Below are positions 41,282-50,369 of a stretch of 64,000 nucleotides of DNA, one piece after another. This DNA comes from Halomonas sp. ML-15 (GTDB lineage: Bacteria > Pseudomonadota > Gammaproteobacteria > Pseudomonadales > Halomonadaceae). The notes under the pieces are model-generated. The model was not told the DNA's origin and made no database searches. It saw nothing but the letters and a program-made list of their open reading frames with translations. The DNA lies in assembly GCF_014779595.1 (NCBI RefSeq), contig NZ_JACXZT010000019.1, forward strand, positions 411,185 through 475,184, written 5' to 3'. Position numbers and translations under genes: made by a program. Numbering within the stretch: position 1 is the first letter of the stretch; the number at the start of each line of letters is the position of its first letter.

Positions 41282-42691
41282 ATGGTACGAATCGACAAGA
41301 AGGCGACACGGCTTTACGTGCTGGACACCAATGTCCTGATTCACGATCCCGCCGCGCTCTATCAGTTCGAAGAGCACGACGTGGTCATCCCCATGACCGT
41401 CCTCGAAGAACTCGACAAGCACAAGAACGGCATCCGCGAGATCGCGCGTACCGCTCGGCAAGTCAGCCGCACCCTCTCCGACCTCACCAGCCAGGTCAGT
41501 TTCGACGAGATCCAGCAGGGCATCCCGATCCCCCGCATCAGCGGCGAGACCGGCCGCCTGCGGTTTCTCTGCTATCAGGATCTCAAGCCCCTCGACAACC
41601 TCGAGGACAGCCCCGACAACCGCATTCTCGCCGAGACCTGCCGGCTGCGCGACGAGCGCCCCGACGCCTCGGTGATCCTGGTCACCAAGGATATCAACCT
41701 GCGGGTCAAGGCCTCGGCGCTCAAGGTGCCGGTGGAGGACTACCTCAACGACCGCGCCTTCTCCGACAGCGACGCCATGATCGAGGGCACCAAGGTCTAT
41801 GCCGATGCCGGACAGGACGGCGACGGGCTATGGAGCTGCCTCAACGTCGAGGTCAAGGTCGAGCGCGTCGACCACCACACCTTCTATCAGCTCAGCGGCG
41901 AGATGCCGCGCGACTGGCATGTCGGCATGCTGGTCTCGGACAGCGACAATGGCGCCGATTTCGAGGCCATCGTGCGCGAGCTGTCGCCGTCATCGGCGCG
42001 GCTGCAACTGCTCACCAACTATCGTCACCACGCGGGAGTATGGGGCGTGCATGCCCACGACAGCCGCCAGAACTTCACCCTCAACCTGTTGATGGATTCG
42101 GAGATCGACCTGGTGACCATTGCCGGCAACGCCGGCACCGGCAAGACCTTCATGACGCTGGCCGCGGCCTTCCAGCAGACCCTCGACGCCAAGCAGTTCG
42201 AACGCATCGTGTTCACCCGTGCGCCGATCCCCATGGGCGAGGACATCGGCTTTCTGCCCGGCACCGAGGAGGAGAAGATGTCGCCGTGGATGGGCGCCTT
42301 CCACGACAACATGGACAACCTGCTGCGCAGCGAGGATGGCGATACCAGCTGGGACAACGGCGCCACCCGCCAGCTGCTCGGTTCGCGGGTGCAGATCCGC
42401 TCGCCCGGCTTCATGCGCGGGCGCACCTTGAACGACACCTTCCTGATCATCGACGAGGCGCAGAACTTTACGCCCAAACAGCTCAAGGCGCTGGTCAGCC
42501 GCGCTGGCCGCAACACCAAAATCGTCTGCCTCGGCAACGTCGGCCAGATCGATACCCCCTACCTCACCGCCAACACCTGCGGCATGGCCGCAGTGGTCGA
42601 ACGCTTCCGCGACTGGCCCCACGCCGGCCATGTCACCCTCAAGAGCGTCGAACGCTCACGCCTGGCGCTGGCCGCCGAAGAGCTGCTGTAA
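41282..42691 (+). CDS. PIN-PhoH family ATPase
   Basis: 469 aa. The N-terminal PIN ribonuclease domain has acidic residues in YVLDTNVLIHDPAAL (~14-28), LEELDKHK and NRILAETC/VTKDINLR. The C-terminal PhoH ATPase has Walker A GNAGTGKTFMTLAAA (~285) and Walker B TFLIIDEAQN (~390). PhoH2-type proteins are proposed RNA helicase-RNases. A terminator follows. No toxin-antitoxin partner is seen upstream. Confidence 0.92.
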   Translation: MVRIDKKATRLYVLDTNVLIHDPAALYQFEEHDVVIPMTVLEELDKHKNGIREIARTARQVSRTLSDLTSQVSFDEIQQGIPIPRISGETGRLRFLCYQDLKPLDNLEDSPDNRILAETCRLRDERPDASVILVTKDINLRVKASALKVPVEDYLNDRAFSDSDAMIEGTKVYADAGQDGDGLWSCLNVEVKVERVDHHTFYQLSGEMPRDWHVGMLVSDSDNGADFEAIVRELSPSSARLQLLTNYRHHAGVWGVHAHDSRQNFTLNLLMDSEIDLVTIAGNAGTGKTFMTLAAAFQQTLDAKQFERIVFTRAPIPMGEDIGFLPGTEEEKMSPWMGAFHDNMDNLLRSEDGDTSWDNGATRQLLGSRVQIRSPGFMRGRTLNDTFLIIDEAQNFTPKQLKALVSRAGRNTKIVCLGNVGQIDTPYLTANTCGMAAVVERFRDWPHAGHVTLKSVERSRLALAAEELL

Positions 42692-42709
42692 CCCGCCCAC
42701 CGCACAAGG

Positions 42710-42741
42710 CCCCGCGTGCTGGTACCGCCGGCACGCGGGGC
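42710..42741 (+). terminator. Terminator after phoH
   Basis: CCCCGCGTGC and GCACGCGGGG form a 10-bp perfect stem with an 11-nt loop, followed by CTTGTCATTT. Confidence 0.75.
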
Positions 42742-42948
42742 TTGTCATTTCATGCTACCTGTTGGCCTTGCCACTGCACCACTTCCTTCAATATCCGTCA
42801 CCAGCACTCGTCATCCTGGTGCAAATAGATTGCAGGCTAATGGAATTGTAAAGTCGAATATTCTCATACTGTCTTGTCTTATAAAGATATATCGTAACTT
42901 GGCATGAATGCTGCGCTGTCCTCTATGTCTGACACGGAGGAATCGCAG

Positions 42949-44577
42949 ATGCATCAACAAGAACAAACGCCATTGGCTGGCGAGCGGGATAGCACTGGCG
43001 CTGTCACCGGACTGCTGACCCGGCGCCATTTTCTGCAGGCCCTGGGGACCGTGGGCGGCGCTGGCATGCTGATGTCAGGGCTTTCGGCCTTCAACATCGG
43101 CATTGCCTCGGCCCAAGACCGGCCGCCGCCCCTCTCTGGTGATGCCAACGGCAAGTCGGTGATCATTCTGGGGGCAGGGCTCGCAGGACTTGTCGCCGCC
43201 TATGAGCTGGGGCGTCAGGGGTATGACTGCAAGGTGCTGGAGGCGCGCCGCTATGCGGGAGGGCGCTGCCAGACGGCGCGCCGCGGCTTCGTCCTGCCCC
43301 AGCTGGGACAGGATGACGAAGTGTGTGACTTCGACGATGGTGAGTATTTCAACCACGGCCCCTGGCGGATCCCCTATCACCACCGCTCGACCCTGCACTA
43401 CACCCAGGAGTTCGGTATCCCCCTGGAGATATTCGTCAACCACAACGAAGCCGCCTTTGCCTATCGCGATGGCGGAGGGCCCCTCAACGGCCAGCCAGTG
43501 CGCCAGAAGGAGATCATCGCCGACATGCGCGGCCATACCGCGGAAATCCTTGCCAAGCATGTCGATCAAGGCGCCCTGGACGTCCCCCTCAGCGCCGAGG
43601 AGCGCGAGAAATTCTTGGAATTTCTGGTCGGCGAAGGCCACCTCGAGCGCGACAGTCTCGACTACCTGGGTACTGGAGGCCGCGGCTATGCCAGCGACCC
43701 CGGCGCCGGTCTCAATCCCGGCGAGCCCTCATCACCGCACACCCTCGCGGCGCTGCTGAACTCCGACCTCTTCGGCATCGTCAGCTCGGTGAGCGGCTAT
43801 ACCCAGCAGAAGACCATGTTCCAGCCGATTGGCGGAATGGACCGCATTCCCAAGGCCTTCGAGGAGCGGCTCGGTGACGCCATCACCTTCGGCGCCCGGG
43901 TCACGCAGCTGCAGCATAGCGATGACGGAGTCGTTGTGGACTACCTGGATGGTGACAGCGGAGAGACCCGTCAGTTAGCGGGTGACTACTGCCTATGCAC
44001 CATCCCCCTCTCGGTACTGCGCAATATCGAGAACGACTTTTCCGACGAATTCCGCAGCGCCATGGATGCAGTCAGCTATACCCCGACCTGCAAGCTGGCC
44101 CTGCAGATGAAGACCCGCTTTTGGGAGGTCGAGGATCACGTGTTCGGCGGGCACTCCTTCACCCATAACAGCGAAGTGGGCAATATCAGCTACCCCTCCA
44201 CCGGCTGGCAGGGCAGAAAGGGGGTCCTGCAAGGGGTCTACAACTTTGGCGCCAACGCCGCCCAGTTCAGCGCCCTGCCTCGGGATCAGCGTATCGATAA
44301 AGCCCTGGGCGTCGGCGAGAAGATCCATGCCGGCTATCGGCGCGACTTCGAGAATGCCTTCAGCACCGCCTGGCACCTGGTGCCGGAGAACCTCGGCGGC
44401 TGGGCCAGCTGGTCCGATGAGGCGCGTCAGCATAGCTACCCGCTGCTCAATGAACCCCAAGGGCGCGTGCTACTCGCCGGGGAGCACCTCAGCTACATGA
44501 CCGGCTGGATGTCGGGGGCGATCGAGTCATCCTGGCTGCAGATCGAGAAGCTGCATGCGATGGCGATGGCGTCATGA
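42949..44577 (+). CDS. Tat-exported flavin amine oxidase/dehydrogenase
   Basis: 542 aa. The twin-arginine signal TRRHFLQALGTVGGAGMLMSG lies at about residues 23-43. The FAD Rossmann motif VIILGAGLAGLVAAYELGRQG follows at about 71, with the GGR/GGRCQTARRGF motif, and the C-terminal FAD contact VLLAGEHLSYMTGWMSGAIESS. It belongs to the monoamine oxidase/L-amino acid oxidase family and acts in the periplasm. ATG chosen with GGAGG 8 nt upstream. Overlaps a cytochrome c gene, implying the cytochrome is its electron acceptor. Confidence 0.88.
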   Translation: MHQQEQTPLAGERDSTGAVTGLLTRRHFLQALGTVGGAGMLMSGLSAFNIGIASAQDRPPPLSGDANGKSVIILGAGLAGLVAAYELGRQGYDCKVLEARRYAGGRCQTARRGFVLPQLGQDDEVCDFDDGEYFNHGPWRIPYHHRSTLHYTQEFGIPLEIFVNHNEAAFAYRDGGGPLNGQPVRQKEIIADMRGHTAEILAKHVDQGALDVPLSAEEREKFLEFLVGEGHLERDSLDYLGTGGRGYASDPGAGLNPGEPSSPHTLAALLNSDLFGIVSSVSGYTQQKTMFQPIGGMDRIPKAFEERLGDAITFGARVTQLQHSDDGVVVDYLDGDSGETRQLAGDYCLCTIPLSVLRNIENDFSDEFRSAMDAVSYTPTCKLALQMKTRFWEVEDHVFGGHSFTHNSEVGNISYPSTGWQGRKGVLQGVYNFGANAAQFSALPRDQRIDKALGVGEKIHAGYRRDFENAFSTAWHLVPENLGGWASWSDEARQHSYPLLNEPQGRVLLAGEHLSYMTGWMSGAIESSWLQIEKLHAMAMAS

Positions 44578-44951
44578 AACAGCTGATACCTGCCACCGTG
44601 ATCGCCGTACCGCTGCTGATGGCTGCTCAATCAGCGCTTGCCGACGGCGAGCCCCTCTACCAGCAGAACTGCTCGGCCTGCCACATGACCGATGGCAGCG
44701 GGATCCCCGGGGCCTTCCCCGCCCTCGCCGACAGCGATTTCGTCGCCGGCAACCTCGAGGAGCTGATCCGCATCGTGGCCTATGGACGCGCCGGCATGCC
44801 CTCTTTTGGCGACGAACTGGCCAGCGCGGAACTGGCCGAGATCCTCAACTATATCCGCGACACCTTCAATGACACCCCTAGCGACCTGAGTGCCACCGAT
44901 GTAGAGGCGCTCAAGGTCACTGGAACCGCCAAGATGGGAAGAGAGGAGTGA
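44574..44951 (+). CDS. Periplasmic class I cytochrome c
   Basis: 125 aa with Sec signal peptide (cleavage after SALA, about residue 23). One heme motif CSACH lies at about residue 33, with the distal Met in YGRAGMPSFGDELASAELAEILNYIRD. Probably takes electrons from the flavoenzyme encoded just upstream (ATGA overlap), as CycN does for NicA2. Confidence 0.9.
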   Translation: MKQLIPATVIAVPLLMAAQSALADGEPLYQQNCSACHMTDGSGIPGAFPALADSDFVAGNLEELIRIVAYGRAGMPSFGDELASAELAEILNYIRDTFNDTPSDLSATDVEALKVTGTAKMGREE

Positions 44952-44953
44952 CC

Positions 44954-45427
44954 ATGACGATTAAATACGCACTTGCCAGCGCCCTGCTAGCCGCCGCAAT
45001 GGCGACCGGCGTCCATGCCGACGCCATCGAGCGCCACCCGATACCGGACTCGGATTTTCCGATTCTGCAGGCCGTGACCCTCAGCGACGTTGATATCACC
45101 TACCTCAGCGGCACCGTGCCGCTGGCCGATGACGACGGCGATTTCGGTGATACAGAAGCGCAGACGATCTCTGTGCTGGAGCGTATAAAAGGGAACCTGG
45201 AGCGGCTCGATCTCAACATGTCCGACGTGGTCAAGATGACCGTTTTCCTGGTGCCCACCGAGGAAACCGGCCGTATCGACTTCAGCGGCTTTATGGACGG
45301 CTATACGCGGTACTTTGGCACCGAGGAGCAGCCCAATCTGCCGACTCGATCGGTGGTTGGTGTCGCCGACCTGGCAAATCCGGAATGGCTGGTAGAGATT
45401 GAGGTAGTCGCCGCCACCGAACGCTGA
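44954..45427 (+). CDS. Exported RidA-family enamine/imine deaminase
   Basis: 157 aa. Sec signal peptide (MTIKYALASALLAAAMATGVHA), then a RidA fold with VTLSDVDITYLSGTVPL, NLERLDLNMSDVVKMTVFL and RSVVGVADLANPEWLVEIEVVA (the Arg and Glu of the active site). RidA hydrolyses reactive imines, the direct products of amine oxidation. Export of a RidA matches the exported oxidase of the same operon. ATG 6 nt after GGAG is chosen. Confidence 0.88.
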   Translation: MTIKYALASALLAAAMATGVHADAIERHPIPDSDFPILQAVTLSDVDITYLSGTVPLADDDGDFGDTEAQTISVLERIKGNLERLDLNMSDVVKMTVFLVPTEETGRIDFSGFMDGYTRYFGTEEQPNLPTRSVVGVADLANPEWLVEIEVVAATER

Positions 45428-45432
45428 CACAT

Positions 45433-45460
45433 CGCCGCGCCGGCGGTCGCCGGCGCGGCG
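45433..45460. terminator. Strong hairpin between convergent operons
   Basis: CGCCGCGCCGGC and GCCGGCGCGGCG form a perfect 12-bp stem with a 4-nt loop. No T-tract, but position between two convergent operons supports termination. Confidence 0.45.
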
Positions 45461-45464
45461 CGAT

Positions 45465-47342
45465 TCAACGCACCAGCGCCAACCACAGCCCCGCGATCAT
45501 CACCACCATCAGCGCTACTGCCCAACGACGCAGCCACGCCTCGCCGCGCTGCAGCGACGTCAGCCAGCCCATGGCCCACTGGCCGGTGGCAGTTGTCGTG
45601 CTCTGCACCGCTTCCTGGGCGTTGGCCAGTCGCGCCACGCCGCGCCGCATGCCATCCATCAGCACATTCGTCGAGCGTACGTAGAGCTGCCAGAGATCCC
45701 CCGGGGGCAGGCGTTCGGCTCGACTCAGGCGCGTATGCAGCCGCGGTTCGAGGTGGCAGGCCACCACCAGTGCGGCGGTCAACACCGCCCCCAGCAGCAC
45801 CGGCCACAGCAGGCCGGGCAGCTCACCCAAGGGCGGCAGCTCGCCAGCCTGTACCGTGCCAACCGGCGCCTCGGGCAGCGCCAGCCACCAGGGCACGGCC
45901 GCCGCCAGCAGTGCGCATAGCGTCCAGGCCAGGGTCATCGACAGCGGCGCCGGGGCAGCACCATGGCGGTGCGCTTCCTTCCAGGCGTGGGCCTGGCACC
46001 ACAGGGTTCGCGCCATCAGCAGGCTGGTGCCCAGGGCGGCCAAGGTCAGCAGCATCACCAGTCCGCTCCAGCCGGCATCATAGAGTCCCGCCTTGAGCAC
46101 CCACTTGGCGCTCAGGCCGCTGGCCAGCGCGCCGGCCAGCGACAGCGCGGGTAGCACCAACAGCCCCCACAGCAGCCAGCCGGGCCAGCGCGGCGGGTGC
46201 TCGGTGATACCCACGCCGAGGAACAGCGCGCCCTTGTTGAGCCCATGATGCACCGCGAACAGCATCAGCGCCGGAGCCAACACGGGCCATAGCGATGGGG
46301 AGAGCAGGCCCACCCCCACCAGCGCGGTCATCATGCCCATCTGGCTGACGCTGGAGTAGGCCAGTACCGCCTTGGGGTGGCGCTGGGTCACGCCGTACAG
46401 CGCCGCACCAAAGGCGGCGAGCAGTCCCAGCGTCATGACCACCGTCCCGAGCCCTTCGAGGGCCGTCAGCCCCAGTGGCAGGGTCTGCCACCAGCCGAGC
46501 AAGCCGGCCTTGATCATCGACCCGCTGAGCACCGCACTGGCCGGGGTCGGCGCTACCGGATGCGCCAGCGGTAGCCACACGTGAAGCCCGATCACCCCAG
46601 CCTTGACGCCAAAGCCCAGCCACAGCAGCGTGGCCATGGCGTTGGCATGGGGCGATACCGCCAGCCCTTCGCGCAGGCCGGTCAGCGTCAGGGTCTCGGC
46701 ACTCGCCGCCGCCCATAGCAGGCCGGCCAGGATCATGCCCTCACCGAGGATCGCCATGATCAGATAGGCACGACCGCCGCGATACGCCTCGCGGCTGCCG
46801 GCGTTGACCACCAGTCCGTAAGCGGCAAAGGTCATCAGGGCAAAGCCGGTATAGAAACTGGCGATATCCTCGGCCAGGATCAGCATCAGGTTGCCGGCCA
46901 GGGTCAGCGGCCACAGCAGCACGAAGCCCTGCAGGTCGCGCTCGGCATCCTGGTCGCCGTGACGCGCCCGGCGCGCCTTGCCACTCAGGTAGCCGTGGGC
47001 GTAGACGCCGGCCAGCGCCCACAGCAGTGCGCTGAAGCCGAGCAGCGCACGGCGCACGCCGTCCAACTGCCAGACGCCGCCGAGCAGCCACCAGTCCAGG
47101 ATGAGCGTCGACTCGGGCAACGCCAGCGCCACCGCCAGGGCCGGTAGCGGCGCGCTGAGCCACAGCGCCACGCGCCCGCGATACGACCAGTCACCGGCGA
47201 GTCCCGGGGGCATCACGTAGCGCCCCGAACTGCGCTGCGCGACCAGCGCCCGGCCGTGGCGCCAGGCCAGGGTGGCCGCCACCAGCGCCGTCAGGGCCAG
47301 CGGCCAGGCCACCGTCAGCAGCAGCATATGCGCCAGACTCAT
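45465..47342 (-). CDS. NuoL/MrpA-D-like proton-translocating subunit (third gene)
   Basis: 625 aa, many TM helices. The antiporter-like core includes GFGVKAGVIGLHVWLPLAHP (TM7 lysine retained) and APTPASAVLSGSMIKAG. At the TM5 position where NuoM-type proteins have FYE, this one reads FYTGFALM, so the ion-pair glutamate is missing. A long C-terminal tail with a final TM helix is present. The start overlaps the previous gene by 4 bp. Confidence 0.85.
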   Translation of the reverse strand: MSLAHMLLLTVAWPLALTALVAATLAWRHGRALVAQRSSGRYVMPPGLAGDWSYRGRVALWLSAPLPALAVALALPESTLILDWWLLGGVWQLDGVRRALLGFSALLWALAGVYAHGYLSGKARRARHGDQDAERDLQGFVLLWPLTLAGNLMLILAEDIASFYTGFALMTFAAYGLVVNAGSREAYRGGRAYLIMAILGEGMILAGLLWAAASAETLTLTGLREGLAVSPHANAMATLLWLGFGVKAGVIGLHVWLPLAHPVAPTPASAVLSGSMIKAGLLGWWQTLPLGLTALEGLGTVVMTLGLLAAFGAALYGVTQRHPKAVLAYSSVSQMGMMTALVGVGLLSPSLWPVLAPALMLFAVHHGLNKGALFLGVGITEHPPRWPGWLLWGLLVLPALSLAGALASGLSAKWVLKAGLYDAGWSGLVMLLTLAALGTSLLMARTLWCQAHAWKEAHRHGAAPAPLSMTLAWTLCALLAAAVPWWLALPEAPVGTVQAGELPPLGELPGLLWPVLLGAVLTAALVVACHLEPRLHTRLSRAERLPPGDLWQLYVRSTNVLMDGMRRGVARLANAQEAVQSTTTATGQWAMGWLTSLQRGEAWLRRWAVALMVVMIAGLWLALVR

Positions 47343-48847
47343 GGCAGATACTCCTGGAGGGCGATCAGGCTCGCCCAGCTCAACGGACTGAACGGCAGCC
47401 CGGCAAAGATCCCCGCCAGCAGGCTGAACGCCGCTGTGGCCAACGCCGGCCACAGCAGCCAACCGCTGGTCTCGAGCCGACCCAGGCGCTGCTCATGGGG
47501 CCACTCGCCGACGCCCTCCAGCGGGCCAGGCTTGAACCACAGCCGGTACAGAATGGGCAGGAAATAGGCGGCATTGAGCAGGCTACTGGCCACCAGCACC
47601 GCAATCACCCACGGCATGCCGGCTTGAATCGCCCCCATGCCGAGGTACCACTTGCTGAGAAAGCCGACCAGCGGCGGGATGCCGATCATGCCCAGCGCCC
47701 CCAGCGTAAACGCCAGGCTGGTACCCGGCATGCGCCGCCCTACCCCGTCCAGCTCATCGATGCGGTGGATGCCCAGCTCCTCGGCGTAATTGCCTGCACA
47801 GAAGAACAGCGTGACCTTCATCAAGCCCTGGTGCAGCAGGTGTGCCAGCCCGGCCACGGTGCCCATGGGGCCGAACAGGCTGATACCCAGCATGATGTAG
47901 GAGACCTGGCTGACCGTGGAGAACGCCAGGCGGCGCTTGATATCGACCTGGGCCAGGGCTCTCAGCGAGCCATACAGGATGGTGAACGAGGCGATGATGG
48001 CGAGTCCGGTCAGCAGCCCCAGCTCGAAGCTGAAGGCAATCCCGTAGACGTCGTAGACCACCCGCACGATGCCGAAGGCCCCGGCCTTGACCACCGCCAC
48101 CGCGTGCAGCAGGGCGCTGACCGGGGCGGGGGCCACCATCGCCTGGGGCAGCCAGCCGTGCAGCGGCACCAGCGCGGCCTTGACCCCCAGCCCCACCATC
48201 ATCAGCACGAAGATGCCGATCAGCCAGGGGTGATAGTCGGGCCCCAGGTCGGCCAGTACCTCGCGCTGGCCGAAGTTCACCTCGCCGGCCAGGGCGTGCA
48301 GCGCCACCACCCCGATCAGCAGCAGTACCCCACCGCTCACGGTATAGCGCAGGTAGGTGGCGCCGGAGGCCAGCGCCTTGGGCGTGCCGCGATGCACCAC
48401 CAGCGGGTAGGTGGAGAGCGTCAGCAGCTCATAGAAGAGCAGGAAGGTGAACAGGTTGCCGGCCAGGGCAATCCCCAGGGTGCTGGCCACGCACAGGCTG
48501 AAGAAGCCGAAGAAGCGCTTGCGGTTGTCCGACCCCTCCAGGTAGCCGATGGCGTACAGGGTGGTGAACAGCCACAGCAACGACGACAGTCCGGCGAACA
48601 TGATGCCCAGCGGGTCGGCGCGCAGCTGAAAACTGACCCCCTCCACGACCGTAAAGCCGAAGGCGTAGTTCTCACCGCGGGCCACCCCCCACACCATCAG
48701 CGCCACCAGGCCCAACTTGAGCAGGGCGGCGCCCAGGTTGAACGCGGTGCGCGCCAGCCAGGCGCGCTCCGGCAGCAGGAAGATCACCGGCGCAACCAGC
48801 AGCGACGCGGCCAGGGTTGCCAGTAGCAGGCCCGGATTGTCGCTCAT
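47339..48847 (-). CDS. NuoM/MrpD-like proton-translocating subunit (second gene)
   Basis: 502 aa, about 14 TM helices. TM5 glutamate in LLFYELLTLSTYPLVVH (~136) and TM7 lysine in GLGVKAALVPLHGWLPQAM (~230) are present, with APAPVSALLHAVAVVKAG following. This is the best-preserved antiporter-like subunit of the three. Overlaps both neighbours by 4 bp. Confidence 0.9.
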   Translation of the reverse strand: MSDNPGLLLATLAASLLVAPVIFLLPERAWLARTAFNLGAALLKLGLVALMVWGVARGENYAFGFTVVEGVSFQLRADPLGIMFAGLSSLLWLFTTLYAIGYLEGSDNRKRFFGFFSLCVASTLGIALAGNLFTFLLFYELLTLSTYPLVVHRGTPKALASGATYLRYTVSGGVLLLIGVVALHALAGEVNFGQREVLADLGPDYHPWLIGIFVLMMVGLGVKAALVPLHGWLPQAMVAPAPVSALLHAVAVVKAGAFGIVRVVYDVYGIAFSFELGLLTGLAIIASFTILYGSLRALAQVDIKRRLAFSTVSQVSYIMLGISLFGPMGTVAGLAHLLHQGLMKVTLFFCAGNYAEELGIHRIDELDGVGRRMPGTSLAFTLGALGMIGIPPLVGFLSKWYLGMGAIQAGMPWVIAVLVASSLLNAAYFLPILYRLWFKPGPLEGVGEWPHEQRLGRLETSGWLLWPALATAAFSLLAGIFAGLPFSPLSWASLIALQEYLP

Positions 48848-50076
48848 GGTGCGCCTCCTATCAGCGCCACCACCGGCGCAGCGGCCAGGCCGACACCCAT
48901 GGCACCCAGTGCCAGCAGCAGCGCAATCACGTCCAGCGTCACCGGCGGCACACGGATCTCTTGCTCATTCTCGGGGACGATGAAGCAGTAGCGAAACACC
49001 CGGAAGATATAGGCCGCCCCCAGCAGGGTGCCCAGGCCTACCACCAGCACCCACTGCCACTGCTCGGCGATGATCGCCGCATGCAGCAGCATCCACTTGG
49101 CGGTGAAGCCGCCGCTGGGCGGCAGCCCCAGCAGCGATACCGCGGCCAGGCCGAACACCAGCAGCGACAGCGGCAAGCGCTGGCCGACACCCGACAGCCC
49201 CTGCAGGTCGCCGCGCCCCATCGCCAGCACCAGGCTGCCCGTGGCCATGAACATCGCCGCCTTGGCCAGGGCGTGGCTGACCACCAGCAGCCAGGTGCTC
49301 TGCCAGGCCAGCGCCGCCACCTCGCCGGTAGTGCCGAACAGCAGCGGAAACAGCAGCAGCAAGTAGCCCACCTGAGCCACCGTGGAGTAGGCGACCACGC
49401 TTTTGAGCTCGCTCTGTCGCCACGCCAGCAGGCTGCCCCAGATAATCGCCGCGGCCCCTAGCCAGCCAAGCAGCTGCGCGCCTCCCACCGCCTCCGGCGC
49501 CAGCGTCGTCCACAGGCTCACCGCCATGAAGAACGCCGCCTTGATCACCAGGGCCGCGTGGACGGTGCTCACCGACACCCAGGCAGCGGCGTGGGCCGGC
49601 GGCAGCCAACCGTGCAGCGGAAAGGCCGCCATCTTGATCAACAGCCCCGCGGTCACCGCCGCCAGCCACAAGGGTGCGACCTCTACCTGTGCCAGAGCGG
49701 CCATGCTCAGGTCGTCGTGCCGACTCGCCAGCCACACCACCGCCGGCAGAATCAGCAGCGAACCGCTAAGGGTACATAGCAGATAGCGGCGCCCGGCTTC
49801 CTTCGAGGCCTGGCTGCCAGGCAGCAGCATCAGCGCCACGGCGCACAGCGCGGTGACCTCGAGGGCCAGGTACTGAATCACCAGATGAGCACTGGCGAAG
49901 AGGGTGCTTAACGCCAGCCAGAGCATCGCCAGCAGCGGCCACAGCAATAGGCTGCGGCGGCGCGGCGCACCGCTCTCGCGCAGATAGCGCATGCCATGCA
50001 GGGCGCTGGCGCCGATCACCAGGGTGGTCAGCGCGATCAGCAGCAGGGCCAAGCCATCGGCATGCGGAAACGGCAT
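48844..50076 (-). CDS. NuoN/MrpD-like proton-translocating subunit (first gene)
   Basis: 410 aa, shorter than NuoM/N. YLALEVTALCAVALMLL carries the TM5 glutamate, and LLIKMAAFPLHGWLPPAHAAAW the TM7 lysine. First gene of a tight three-gene set. A zinc-ribbon gene lies only 14 bp upstream. Confidence 0.87.
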   Translation of the reverse strand: MPFPHADGLALLLIALTTLVIGASALHGMRYLRESGAPRRRSLLLWPLLAMLWLALSTLFASAHLVIQYLALEVTALCAVALMLLPGSQASKEAGRRYLLCTLSGSLLILPAVVWLASRHDDLSMAALAQVEVAPLWLAAVTAGLLIKMAAFPLHGWLPPAHAAAWVSVSTVHAALVIKAAFFMAVSLWTTLAPEAVGGAQLLGWLGAAAIIWGSLLAWRQSELKSVVAYSTVAQVGYLLLLFPLLFGTTGEVAALAWQSTWLLVVSHALAKAAMFMATGSLVLAMGRGDLQGLSGVGQRLPLSLLVFGLAAVSLLGLPPSGGFTAKWMLLHAAIIAEQWQWVLVVGLGTLLGAAYIFRVFRYCFIVPENEQEIRVPPVTLDVIALLLALGAMGVGLAAAPVVALIGGAP

Positions 50077-50090
50077 CGGCGCGGGGAAGG

Positions 50091-50315
50091 TCAGGAGCTT
50101 TTCTTGTTGGCGGCTTCCTCGAGCAGCTGTTCGGCCTCACCGGGAGAGGCCTTGATGAGGCGTTCCTTGACCTCGCCATACAGGCCGATGACGGTGTTGC
50201 AGGACGCGCAGAACACCTTGTCATCGGGATTTCCGACCCGCGAAACCCTGGCGCGATGGCTACCGCAGTTGGGGCAACCGTCGGGCAGGCGGATGTCTTC
50301 AGACAGATCGTGCAT
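50091..50315 (-). CDS. Small zinc-ribbon protein
   Basis: 74 aa. Two knuckles CPNCGSH (residues ~14-20) and CASCN (~36-40) form a likely zinc ribbon, followed by a lysine- and glutamate-rich helix. Possibly nucleic-acid binding. GGAGGAG precedes the ATG. Close spacing to the pump genes suggests co-transcription; function unknown. Confidence 0.8.
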   Translation of the reverse strand: MHDLSEDIRLPDGCPNCGSHRARVSRVGNPDDKVFCASCNTVIGLYGEVKERLIKASPGEAEQLLEEAANKKSS

Positions 50316-50369
50316 GCTTACTCCTCCTTGATAGGCTTACCGTTAGACCTTGGGGCAGGGGCGACGAGT

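Noticed and set aside
47495-48826. 443-codon plus-strand open frame antisense to the second pump subunit
   Set aside because: His/Gln/Gly-rich shadow frame opposite a clear membrane protein gene.
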